Both the position numbers and the translations under genes were made by a program. A stretch of DNA of 64,000 nucleotides from Odiellus spinosus (taxonomy: Eukaryota > Arthropoda > Arachnida > Opiliones > Phalangiidae): positions 15,592,601 to 15,656,600 of the forward strand of contig OY987237.1 in NCBI GenBank assembly GCA_963920705.1, given 5' to 3'. Under the pieces are notes generated by a model. The model saw nothing but the letters and a program-made list of their open reading frames with translations. It was not told where the DNA came from and did not search any database. Positions 11,842-22,008 of this stretch are shown in pieces; the stretch's first letter is position 1; each line of letters opens with the position of its first letter.

Positions 11842-11995
11842 TTAAAGGCATTATCTGCTCTGAAAATTGCCCCTTTAAAATATTTTTCCATTACGCATAC
11901 AGCCTAGCTTTGACTTAACAATTTATGGTCAACGTCGTGTGCTAAGATAGAAAAGAGGGCGACTTTAAAGGGGATTCAAAAATCGCTGGGATTAA
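11842..11995 (+). mobile_element. TTAA-flanked MITE, copy b
   Basis: Same family as 5,760: AAGGCATTATCTGCTC at the left, and the core GGTCAACGTCGTGTGCTAAG and GACTTTAAAGGGGATT at the right. The right terminus is decayed. It lies in the first intron of the sialin-like gene. Confidence 0.6.
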
Positions 11996-12711
11996 ATTAT
12001 AATAGAAATTAAAATGCCAATTATTTTGTAAACACCGGTAACTTACCGTGAAGCGCTAAATTACGCTGTAATTTACAGCGTACTTACCAAAATTACGCGG
12101 TTGTGATCTTAAATTAATTAAAATTCTGTCAATTTTGGAAGAAACCTATCTTCGTATAACAAAGAACTGTTTTTCAGTGCCGGATTAGCTCCTAAACCTT
12201 GCTAGATTGTGATTAAGTGTATGCATTGTTTGTACCGGTGTTTAGGGCTTAGGCAACTGTTTCATATGTTTTTCATTTACACCCCTAGGAAAATGCAAGT
12301 ATTCTACACACGTACTAATTAACAGACTTGTCTGGTAGAGACATTAAAATAACGAGATGTTGTACCGGTTTAATTTATGTTTCTACAAGTTAATTAAAGA
12401 AATTTACAGCTCTTAATTGTCAAGCTAAGTTTCATATCAAAACAATAACAGTAAGAAATATAAGTTAGAATTTAATTAATTTACATAACCAACCTTGAAA
12501 AATAGTTAATGATTTAGCAATTAGCTTAGTTTATTGAAACTAGATAGAATTCGTTAAGAGGTTATCCAAACTAATTAATAATAATTATTAAATTTATATA
12601 TTGAAATTAAATTAATTAATTCAATGTATAATTTTAATGCGGGGCAATTGAATTATCATTAAAATTTGCAATAAATTAAAATAATTATTAATTAATGAAA
12701 GATTAATTTAC

Positions 12712-12797
12712 CTCTTATGATGTTACGATGTTTAAAGTCGCTGCTTGGGGTGGCCAAGCTCATTCGAGCTGTCCTTTTCGGTAGGTTTTCGAGTTAT
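12712..12797 (-). other. Proposed non-coding first exon of the sialin-like gene
   Basis: On the minus strand a TATAAAAAGG box at 12,822-12,831 is followed about 30 bp later by this segment, which ends in a good donor, AAGAG|GTAAAT. Joining it to the exon at 11,266 leaves no continuous frame into the transporter ATG, so it would be 5' UTR. Inferred from signals only. Confidence 0.45.
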
Positions 12798-12821
12798 GTT
12801 GTCACAAGGGAGTCCCCGAGA

Positions 12822-12831
12822 CCTTTTTATA
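12822..12831 (-). promoter_or_regulatory. TATA box, sialin-like gene
   Basis: TATAAAAAGG on the minus strand, well placed for a start near 12,795-12,800 and the proposed first exon. Confidence 0.45.
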
Positions 12832-13207
12832 ATTGTCATTTTTTTTAGACGTCATTTTTGAATGGTCACGCTAGATCAGGTGTCTTTCTTTATTACATCA
12901 TTATATTATAATAATCCAGTAATAACTAGTAACGGGTTGCCACAGATAAACTTCGATAATTAACTGTTAAGACTTTTATAACAGCCTAAACAATTTTACA
13001 AATCTTCGAGTGTCAAACTTTGTTTTAGGTGGTTAATGGTAATTTCTAACTATGGCTGTCTGCACCAGATACTAGTTATGGAATTAATAGTAATTATAAG
13101 CTTTGGTTTCAAAGAGATAAGTAATATTCTAGATTTGTACGTGCTGAAATTTCAACCGGGTTTTAACTTTAGCTGTATTTGTGAATATTAAGTAACGAAA
13201 ACTCCCC

Positions 13208-13380
13208 TTAAAGGGACTATCTGCGATTTTTGAAGCCCCTTTAAAGTCGTCGTCTTTTCGTGCTTAGCAGACGACGTTGACCGTCACAAATTGTACACTC
13301 AAAACGAGGCTGTGTGCATAAGGGAAGATAATTTTCAAGAGGAAAATTCTAGAGCAGATAGGGCCTTTAATTAGGGAGTT
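13208..13380 (-). mobile_element. TTAA-flanked MITE, copy c (inverted)
   Basis: Left end TTAAAGGGACTATCTGC, right end GCAGATAGGGCCTTTAA, both closing on TTAA. The internal core matches copies a and b in reverse orientation (TTAGCAGACGACGTTGACC). It has the clearest inverted ends of the family. Confidence 0.7.
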
Positions 13381-13910
13381 ACAGTATTAGTCGCTACAAA
13401 TGGGGGTAGCATGACGTGTAGGTTTCATTCCCCCTAGGCCGTTGCCGCGTCCTTATTCCCGAGACTTCTAAAGCGCACGATAGTGGTAGAAAAATGCAGT
13501 AATTCGTAAGGTAATTTTGCCGAAAGTCTAAATGTACTTCGAACAAAGTTTTGGGAGGGACTTCTTGTTGAATTTAAGATTACCTACTCGAGAATATCAA
13601 GGATTATAAATCAATTCGAAGATAATACAAAAGAGCGGCTTTATAAGGGTCTTGGCGCCTAGAAATATAGCATTTCATTATAATTATGCAGGGCCCAGTC
13701 AGTGACGCCTAAGTTTAATAAAACTACTTGAACTTCTTTTTTTAAACTCACAAGGTTCTTACGTCATTAGTCCCATTCCCACAGAAACAGTTCGTCTGAT
13801 GAGTAACTATTTTGCAATTGATTTTAATTCTATGAGAAATTTGTACGCGATTTTTGGCGAATTCTTGATCATGGATTTATGTGTTCAATTTTATTAAATG
13901 ACTTTTAATG

Positions 13911-14001
13911 TTGGGTATTCCGCGTTAGGCCTAATTGTTGGGTATTTTGCGTTAGGCCTAATTGTTTGGTATTCCGCGTTAGACCTAAATGTTAGGTATT
14001 C
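13911..14001. repeat. 27-bp tandem repeat, about 3.4 copies
   Basis: Units of TTGGGTATTCCGCGTTAGGC plus CTAATTG with a few substitutions. Non-coding. Confidence 0.8.
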
Positions 14002-14601
14002 CTCTTCTCTTTGGAGTGCATCAAAGTTACTCAGGTCGTTTAGTAATGATTTTGACCTTGGTAGAGACCATAGAAAACACCCAAACTATGCCAAATAATG
14101 ACTAATATCTAGGCTTAAGAACATTGTCAAAAACAAAAGAACTTTACCTTACGAGCTAAACCCTAGGAACACTCAAAAGATCTGCTGAGGTCCAACTACT
14201 GGCAAAAATGTGACGTTAGTTTAGTTAAATCATTATTGAAAAGCATTATTCAGGAGTTAAAAATTTTGTTTAATTTATAACTTCTTTTCTATATTCCCGC
14301 CAAATATTTCGAATAATATGGCGGGATAACGTAGCCACTAACCCCCTACACCAAAGAGAAAGAGCAGCTCGCCAGATTTTCTGGCAGCTCTGTATTCAAG
14401 AGAGGCAGGGGCTGAGTTAAGCCTAAAAACTCAGAAAACACTGGAGCGCAACACATTTTTATCCGGCGTTAATTTACGCTAAACAAAATTTGAATCATTA
14501 CAAGCAAGCAAATCTGAATATTTTAAGGTGAGGATTTCGCACGAATCTATGATTATTTTTAACCCTAATGATCAGAAATAGGCCTAGAAGTTTAAATCTC
14601 C

Positions 14602-14608
14602 TATAAAA
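14602..14608 (+). promoter_or_regulatory. TATA box, G3BP gene
   Basis: TATAAAA about 30 bp before the proposed G3BP first exon. That exon runs from about 14,632 to 14,855 and ends at the donor TTCCAG|GTAAAC. It is non-coding, since the first family-like ATG is in the next exon. Confidence 0.45.
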
Positions 14609-15535
14609 TTGCACGAGGACTCGTGCTCGATTACGCAGTACAGTGCCCCGAGACTCCGAGAGAGAGTCGAGAGCCTTAGCGCTAATCGCGCGCCATGCAT
14701 AGAGAATAAGCACCGTGAAAAAGGCTTAGCGTTAGGCCCACTCCTTTCTAATTTTAAATTTCACTTTCGGTATTTATCGGGCGTATTTCACGATTTTTTT
14801 CATTTTATTCGCCCTCTCGCCTTTGTTTCCGGGTCAAATTTATTGTTATTTCCAGGTAAACTCAATTATTATTACTCTAAATAAAAACTGTTTCCTTTTT
14901 ATCTTTGTTCTAAGTGGGGCCTTGGTTTTTTTTTTCTTGAAAGTTCTGAAGTAGCAAAGCCTACCCACCCTCCCTTTTCAAATAACCAAACCCATTTACT
15001 ATACTCTCACTGTTTTAGTTCTCTGTCGAAATCCTTAATTAAATAGTTTAATCAAATATTTTAGAGTGCTAAATCCAACTTCAGGGCCCAATCAAACTAA
15101 GATAACGCTTTGGAATTTTACGTACTACTACTAGGGCAGTTTCCACTTTTGAGAAATGGTTAGCATAAGCGTGGTATTGAGTAAAATCTGTTATTTTCAA
15201 TTCTACCAAAGTAAATGTGAGATTAACTAAGGTTATAGCGTGGTAGTGCGATGTTTGTCACGAGATCTAGGTTGAACTGATATATTTTTTCGCAAGGTCA
15301 GTACCAAGCTGTTATTTTTGAACCTGCTGGCTGGATTGTAAGATGTGTTTAAATTTTTAGCGTAATAAAGGTAGAAGGAACCGTAGAGCCTTTTTAATAC
15401 AAGTAATAAAAGAGCTTGGAGCTCCCCATGCTTAAAACCCGGTTAAAATATTATCATTTATTTATTTTCTTAGAATCCGCTTTGTTCTCACTAAAACAAA
15501 GCAAACAACGATTGTTCTCGGTTAAGGGTAAAACA

Positions 15536-15668
15536 TTCCTCCATAGCTTCGCCAAAATGGTTCCTAAATAACCATATTTGGCCACATTTGAGGGTAAATT
15601 GAATTAATTCCTTATAAAACACTGCGATCAGTTGTCTGATTTTCAGCTACCTGTCGAGGATTACAGTA
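15536..15668 (+). ncRNA. Box H/ACA snoRNA-like unit 1, G3BP intron 1
   Basis: Two hairpins followed by an ACA trinucleotide exactly three bases before the inferred end (GAGGATTACAGTA). The first hairpin is closed by CCTC/GAGG with inner GCCA/TGGC pairs. The second has the invariant tip ATCAG-TTGT-CTGAT on a CTG/CAG stem. The hinge AAATTG departs from ANANNA at one base, the weakest H box of the five. Same strand as the host gene. Confidence 0.65.
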
Positions 15669-16280
15669 AAAAAAAGTTAAAGATAGTTTATTTAAGAATA
15701 TGGCTATATTTAAGCTATTGAGGGGCAGTTGATCTATAAATCTTTATTTTTCTCCGTATTAACGAGATTATTAAACCAAAATTTATATTACTGAAGGGCT
15801 AAACCTTGTTTGTGGGATCTGCAAGTCATCCTAGTGATAAGCCCCCATTAGGTTTGGTTTCCATAATTCTAATTTGAGAGGGTTGTTAATAATCATCTTG
15901 CCCAATTCACAGTCTCGGACCAATATTGAAACCTAATCTTACTAAACTCCTGGTTTGGGGAGTGTTTCGAAATGTTTAAGTATGTATTTGGACTTTAGCT
16001 CTTCCGTTTTAATCTCACTCAATCAGTCAACTGAAGCACATTTGTATCTTTGAACTTTGAGAGTAATTTTTGTTCGTATCAGATTTTAGTCTTCCTATTA
16101 TTGATTATTTAATTTTTGCCTCCGTAGTATTTTATTTCTATATCCAGGGTTAATGCGTTATGATTTGTCAGTTAGTTTAATTCGTTATTTGTTTTAAAAA
16201 ATGCGAAATTGACCCTCTGACGATGTTTATTGCAGACCACAGCTTCCATCTACCACAGCTATCGTACCCAGAAACAAATA

Positions 16281-19200
16281 ATGGTCATGGAACCACCATC
16301 GCCTCAATGCGTAGGAAGAGAGTTTGTTCGACAATATTACACAGTTTTAAACAAAGCTCCCACTCTACTACACAGGTAATGTATTAAGTTTATTCAACGC
16401 TCTTAATGGGGACCAGGAAACCAGGATTCGAGATTTTTGAGCTAAACTGAAAATAAAAATAGCGTAAAAATTGACTAAAACCACTATTTTGGTTTTAAAT
16501 CGACCAATTTCGCCGCCAAAAATGATTTCCAAATAAATTTCCATACATAGTTTTCACTTAAGGGGATAAGTGCCATTCCCGCAGTGTGACCAGCTACTTG
16601 CGAGCGTAAACTGATCCGTTCAAAGCTCCTGGCAACCCTGCGATGGAATAAAAACTGGGAAAGAGGAGTCGAATTTTCCTTTGCCCCTTTATCGAAAAAC
16701 TTTGTATAGACAATCATGGAAAAGGGTTAATCGCGTGAGCTTAATGATTTTAATTAATTATAAACAAACTCTCGTTTAATGAAGTTAAAATCATATTATT
16801 GTAGTTATTACCGATAAAATGATTTGTTTTTACACTTGAAATATATTTTTCTGGTTAACTTTACGCAAAGCCTAATTTAGTTGGAGGTGCCCACTTTTGG
16901 CGCAAGCATTGTCACAGAGAATAATTTCCTAGCTTTGGTCTTTTGTTTACGTCAAATCTTAAATTCCTTCATAGCTTCGCCATTTTGGTTTTTGAAATAA
17001 CTAAATATGGCCACAATGAAGGATAGACAAATCTTAACGTAACTCCTTATAAAACACTGCGATCAGTTGTCTGATTGTTAGCTACCTGTCGAGGATAACA
17101 ATTACTAAATTAGTTTGAATTCATCGGGTAAACAATTATGATAATTACGATACTTAACCTTTACTATGATTTCTTTTACATTGTTAGATTCTACAGTAAG
17201 AACTCTTCGTTCGTTCACGGTGGCTTGGACCATCCTGGTGCCGAGTCAAAACCAGTAATTGGTCAAGTTGAGATCCACCAGAAGATTTTGCAGTTGAATT
17301 TCTGCGATTGTCACGCTAAGATTCGTCAAGTGGACAGTCACGAGACTTTGGAACAAGGAGTGGTGGTTCAAGTGACTGGCGAATTATCCAACAATGGCCA
17401 ACCCATGCGCCGCTTCATGCAGACTTTTGTCCTGGCCCCGCAGACGCCGAAACAATTTTACGTTCGGAATGATATTTTTCGATACCAGGATGAAGTTTTC
17501 AACGATGATGACGAAACTGATAACCAAGAATCGACTATTGGTGAGGAATGTTTTGAACTAGTTAGGGGATACTTTCCTTCGTAGCTTCGCCAATTTGGTT
17601 TACAATAACTTCGCTTGGCCACAACGGAGGATATAGAATTTTTTTATCATTCCTTATAAAACACTGGGATCAGTTGTCTGATTTTCAGCTTCCTGTCGAG
17701 GATTACAATAAACATTATAGCGGGAATTAGGTACCAGGAAAATTAGGGAATTCGGAAATTAGACGAAAGGTCGGGGGTATATGATAATTGGGACAAAAGA
17801 TTGAGGGAATTTGATAATTACGATGAAAGATGGAAGGAATTTGATATTTGGGAGGAAAGATTGAGGGAAAATTTTAAAATTGGGAAGAAAGAACGAGGGA
17901 ATTTTTAAATTGGGATGAAAGATAAGTTTGGGACCAAAGGTCATATTATCGTATGATAATGACACTGGAAATTTAAATCCAAAACTCTCTCTTAGGAACG
18001 GAAGACCAGAACCATCAAGCTAACATGAATAACCAGGATTTAGCTAAAACCATTCAATATTACGATGCTAAGGAAATTGTAAGAAATGGAACTTCTCACT
18101 TGAACGAAAGCGAATTGGCCAAGTTATCTTCGCCTTTAGCTCAGCGACCGAGTACCCCTCCTCGCGGAAGCACTCCTCCATTTGTGGGAGCTCCTTTGCC
18201 GCAAAGGAACCCTACCACTCCCCCGAGGGGTACCACTCCTCCATTCATCGTCGCTAATGTCACTTTGGAAGCTAAAGGAAACACCCCGGAACCCGTTACC
18301 ACCCCCGCCGTAGTCCCTAGGGGAAATACCCCACCCAGAGGAACCCCTCCTCCATTCATCAGCGGAGTTCCCAGGGAAACCGCTTCGTCAAAATCTGATT
18401 GGGATTCGGTTGAAGATGAAGAAGAGGATGACGAAGCGGATGAGGAAGAAGAAGAAGTTGAACCGGAACACAAACCGAATGCGATCGAAACTCACGAAAT
18501 TACTAACACCTTGCACAACAATATGGGTAAGGGGCTTTTTCCTCCGTTTATCGCAATTGGTAGGATAAAACCAAGAAACAATCAGATTTTTTTTGCGAAC
18601 TTTATCCAATCATTTGGTGAATTTAAAAAGTCTGTTCCTCTGTAGCTTCGCCAATTTGATTTTCTGTAATCTCACTTGGCCACAATGGAGGATAGATTAT
18701 TTTTGAAATCCTTATAAAACACTGGGATCAGTTGTCTGATTTTCAGCTTCCTGTCGAGGAATACAATTAATAGACATTTAAGTCGCAGACTATCAGGAAC
18801 AGTAGGGAAAGAATGGGAGAAAGGTCAGGGGTCTATTAAAAATTAGAGAAAGTTTGATGATTAGGACTAAGAGGTCGAACAAAATATTACGATTGAGAGT
18901 TGAAAGAAAATCGATGAACTAAGAGATCAAAATTAATTATGATGAATTCGGGAAAAAAGGGCAAAGAATTTATGACAGTTTAGGCAAATAAATTTAGCGC
19001 GAGAGGTCGATTATGGCAAAGAGGTCAAAGACAATATGATTAGGTCAAAGACAATATGATGATTAGGTCAAAGAAAATAGGAAACTTACGACGAAAGGTC
19101 AAGAATATTTGAAATGGGAACATAGTTGTAAAGAGGTCGAAGAAAAAATGGAAATTAGGGTGAATAGAAATATAAACTTGACAAATATTTAAAATATGAG

Positions 19201-22008
19201 AATATCAAAAATATGAAAGGGGAAATAAGGAAACTGAAACCAAAAGTAATGGTGGAGTCAAATAATTTTATTTAGAAGTCCTCTAGACTCCAAAATCTAC
19301 ACTTAAGACGCGTCTTTTGTAAATCTGGATCATTTTGTGGCACTAAATTCGGTCCATTGTCCAATTCAAGGTTTTTATCTTAACCTTAAGTTGAATAATA
19401 AATAACCGAAAGGTACTTTAAGTTTAGGCCAACTTTACTAGAGATCAAACGAACCATTTAGTTCTATCGTAATCTATAGAGAAAAAACACTTTTTCTTTG
19501 AATATCAATCAGAACCCAAAACCTACGCTAACATGGTCAGCAAGAACACGCCTACTGGATTCACAGCTAGCGCCGGGGGTGGGGGACCTTCGGTTCCTCC
19601 CGCATTTGGCCAACAAACTCCTCTACACCATCACAATCAGATGCCCGTACCCAACGGATCGAAACCCGAAATTCCTTTCCCCAAATTGGAACCGCAAACT
19701 CCACCCGCGTCGACTCACATTTCAGGTCCCGCTCTCGGCAACCAGGATTCCACTCCTCCTGAAAGTGAGAGCGGAAGTACCAACGCCGTTAACTCCAACA
19801 ATAACAACGGAAATAACTCCGGACACGGATACGGCGCTCATTATCAACATCACGGCGGCCATTTTCAACAAAATCATCGCGGTGGTACGCGCGGTAATCG
19901 CGTAAACAATGGCCCCGTGAGAAACAACGGAAATCGATTTGATTCTAATCGGGAATCTTTCTCGGGTAGCGTTGGAAGTTTGGGCGGAGGAGGCGGTGGA
20001 AACTTCGCGAATCGTTTAGACGAATCCAGCAACGATGGCGAAAAGAGAAAGCCTCAATATCCCGATTCGCAACAGTTATTCGTTGGAAATTTACCCCATA
20101 CTATCGGGGAAGAAGAATTAAAGAAGATTTTTGATAGTTTCGGTACAGTTATCGACGCTCGCATTAATACCAAACCTAATATGAAGACGGGACCCGGTGG
20201 AAAAGGACAAGTACCCGTAAGTTTTAGATTCATTATAAGTTTTAACCAACTGGTCTACTTTAGGCTGATGTTTTTAATTAACAAGATATTAAGTTCTACT
20301 TCTATTAATTAAAGGGATGATGAAGACGCGTTATTTTTAATCAATAACTTTTTATTAAAAATAAAAGGATAATTAACGTTGAAATACCACGATACCTTTT
20401 GTCGCCAGTTTTGATAATGTTTTTAACCTTCAATCAATTAAAAATAAGTTACTCGTCTTCATTATCCCTTAAAGATCAGGATGTCGTTCAAATTATTAGG
20501 AGAACTCAATTACATTTCTTTTAACAGAACTTTGGATTTGTGGTTTTTGAAGATTCGGACGCCGTACAGAAAGCTCTGAGCCAAAAGGTAATGTTTTAAA
20601 ATTATTACTTAATTTTGTTTGGGGTGGGGGGAGGGGAATTGCGAAATCAGGAAAACTGGACGAGTTACGAATAGATTATTTAAATAAGTTTGTTGTGACA
20701 AACGAAAATTCCTTCATGGCTTCGCCATTTTGGTTTAAAATTGATTTAAATGATAACCAAATATGGCCACGATGAAGGATAGAAAAATCCTTAATGGAAC
20801 TCCTTATAAAACACTGTGATCAGTTGTCTGATAATCAGCATCCTGTCGAGGATAACAATTAAGTTAGATATTATTTTAAAGTGATGGGAGCTCTTTGGGG
20901 ATCAAAAAATGTATGATCAGTCTGTCATACCGACCAGGAAAAAGTCTGGGAGTTTAAATACGAAACCAAAAGGTCTGGGAAAAATTGGTGAAAATTCTGC
21001 GAATTTATAAATGGCTCCAATAGATCAGGGAAAAGTCTGGGAATTTAAAAAGACTGGCAAAAGGTCAAGGAAAAGACTGGAAATTTAAAAATGGTGGTGA
21101 AAAGGTCAGGGAATTTATAAAATGTGGTGAAAAGGTCAGGGAATTTATAAAATGTGGTGAAAAGGTCAGGGAATTTATAAAATGTGGTGAAAAGGTCAGG
21201 GAATTTATAAAATGTGGTGAAAAGGTCAGGGAATTTATAAAATGTGGTGAAAAGGTCAGGGAATTTATAAAATGTGGTGAAAAGGTCAGGGAATTTATAA
21301 AATGTGGTGAAAAGGTCAGGGAATTTATAAAATGTGGTGAAAAGGTCAGGGAATTTAAAAAATTGTGGCAAAAAGGGTTAGGGAATTTAAAAATTGAGCC
21401 AAAAGGTCAGGGAAAAATCATGAAATTTTAAAATTACTCCAAAAGTTTGGGGAATTTTATCATAAAACTTGATATCGCTGTGAAATTCTTACCAGATTAA
21501 GTAATGAAATTGAAATTTATTTTAAATACAGTTAGGACTTCATTTATTAGAGAATATAGGACAATTATAGCCTAATTTTAACAATAATTAGGTCTATTTT
21601 TTTTGAGCAATTCCCTTTGTCAGCTGTAAAGCCAAGGGTTAACGAATATAACATCCCAATAATGTTTTAACAAAGTTTTACTGTAAATATTATGCTTATG
21701 TTGTTTAAAAATAGATTATAAAAACCCTCCCCTATATATTTCAGCCCGTTCACTACAATAACCATCGTTTGAACGTAGAAGAAAAGAAAACGAAGGCTCG
21801 TATGGGCGGAGGGGGTGGTAACGATGGCGGGGGAAATCGTATGGTGTCTTCGGGTGGACGCGGCGGTGGGGGAATGATGTCTCAACGAGGAGGCGGTGGA
21901 ATGAATAACAATCGCGGTCGCGGCGGTGGTATGCAGGGAATAGGTCGCGGTGATAGTAGAGGCGGTGGAAGAGGCGGGCCGGGTGGCGGCGCCAATCTTC
22001 GTCGATAG
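16281..22008 (+). CDS. rin: G3BP / Rasputin stress-granule protein
   Basis: RNA-binding nucleator of stress granules. Coding exons: 16281-16375, 17188-17540, 17996-18526, 19513-20216, 20528-20587, 21745-22008; 2,007 nt, 668 residues, all phases consistent (fly Rasputin is similar in size). Residues about 8-140 form the NTF2-like dimerisation domain ([37 protein letters not shown]). Then come a proline-rich stretch ([11 protein letters not shown] repeats, about 200-275), an acidic tract near 290-306, a Gly/Asn/His-rich linker, an RRM with RNP2 LFVGNL (about 514) and RNP1 NFGFVVF across an exon junction, and a C-terminal RGG tail ending NLRR. Start chosen as MVMEPPSP, the usual family N terminus; the exon opens at 16,236. 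Four of the five coding-region introns look ordinary in borders, and four of them plus the 5' UTR intron, bar intron 5, hold H/ACA-like RNAs. Confidence 0.96.
16964..17103 (+). ncRNA. Box H/ACA snoRNA-like unit 2, G3BP intron 2
   Basis: Lower stem CCTTCAT/ATGAAGG, inner GCCA/TGGC pair, hinge box AGACAA (fits ANANNA), second hairpin with ATCAGTTGTCTGAT tip, then GAGGATAACAATT with ACA three bases from the end. One of five related copies, all sense to G3BP. Confidence 0.75.
17574..17710 (+). ncRNA. Box H/ACA snoRNA-like unit 3, G3BP intron 3
   Basis: Lower stem CCTTCGT pairs with ACGGAGG, a change that keeps pairing compared with unit 2. The inner stem GCCAA/TTGGC differs from units 2 and 5. 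H box ATAGAA; same second-hairpin tip; GAGGATTACAATA end. Confidence 0.75.
17745..17940. repeat. Degenerate short repeats in G3BP intron 3
   Basis: Several diverged copies of a roughly 40-bp unit containing GAAAGATTGAGGGAATTTGA. Non-coding and related in style to the AAAGGTCAGGGAATTT arrays of other introns. Confidence 0.6.
18635..18778 (+). ncRNA. Box H/ACA snoRNA-like unit 4, G3BP intron 4
   Basis: Lower stem around TCCTCTGT/ATGGAGGA, with both strands altered relative to unit 3. Inner GCCAA/TTGGC, H box AGATTA, second hairpin ATCAGTTGTCTGAT, and end GAGGAATACAATT. Confidence 0.75.
18779..19480. repeat. Degenerate GGTCAAAG-type repeats in G3BP intron 4
   Basis: Loosely periodic motifs such as AGAGGTCGAA, GATTAGGTCAAAGACAATAT (twice in tandem at about 19,030-19,070) and AAAGGTCAAGAATATTTG. 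No coding exon is seen between 18,527 and 19,512. Confidence 0.55.
20709..20860 (+). ncRNA. Box H/ACA snoRNA-like unit 5, G3BP intron 6
   Basis: Lower stem CCTTCAT/ATGAAGG and apical stem TTGGTT/AACCAA are both perfect. H box AGAAAA; second hairpin ATCAGTTGTCTGAT; end GAGGATAACAATT. Intron 5 (20,217-20,527) is the only G3BP intron without a copy. Confidence 0.75.
21060..21440. repeat. 30-bp minisatellite in G3BP intron 6
   Basis: About ten near-identical copies of AAAAGGTCAGGGAATTTATA plus AAATGTGGTG, with diverged units on both sides. It opens a long minus-strand frame with a repeating [10 protein letters not shown] peptide, which is an artefact of a unit length divisible by three. Confidence 0.9.

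Larger units (their letters stand above)
12840..14595. other. Head-to-head intergenic region, sialin-like / G3BP
   Basis: About 1.8 kb between two divergent promoters. Apart from the TTAA MITE at 13,208 and the 27-bp repeat at 13,911 I see no gene. Confidence 0.5.

Noticed and set aside
15536..20860. The repeated G3BP intron unit as a MITE
   Set aside because: No terminal inverted repeats or target duplications are seen, orientation is always sense, copies occur only in introns, and stems show paired changes, which fit H/ACA RNA better.
21045..21371. Minus-strand 108-codon frame with [10 protein letters not shown] repeats
   Set aside because: It is the reverse of a 30-bp intronic minisatellite in G3BP; the period divisible by three keeps the frame open.
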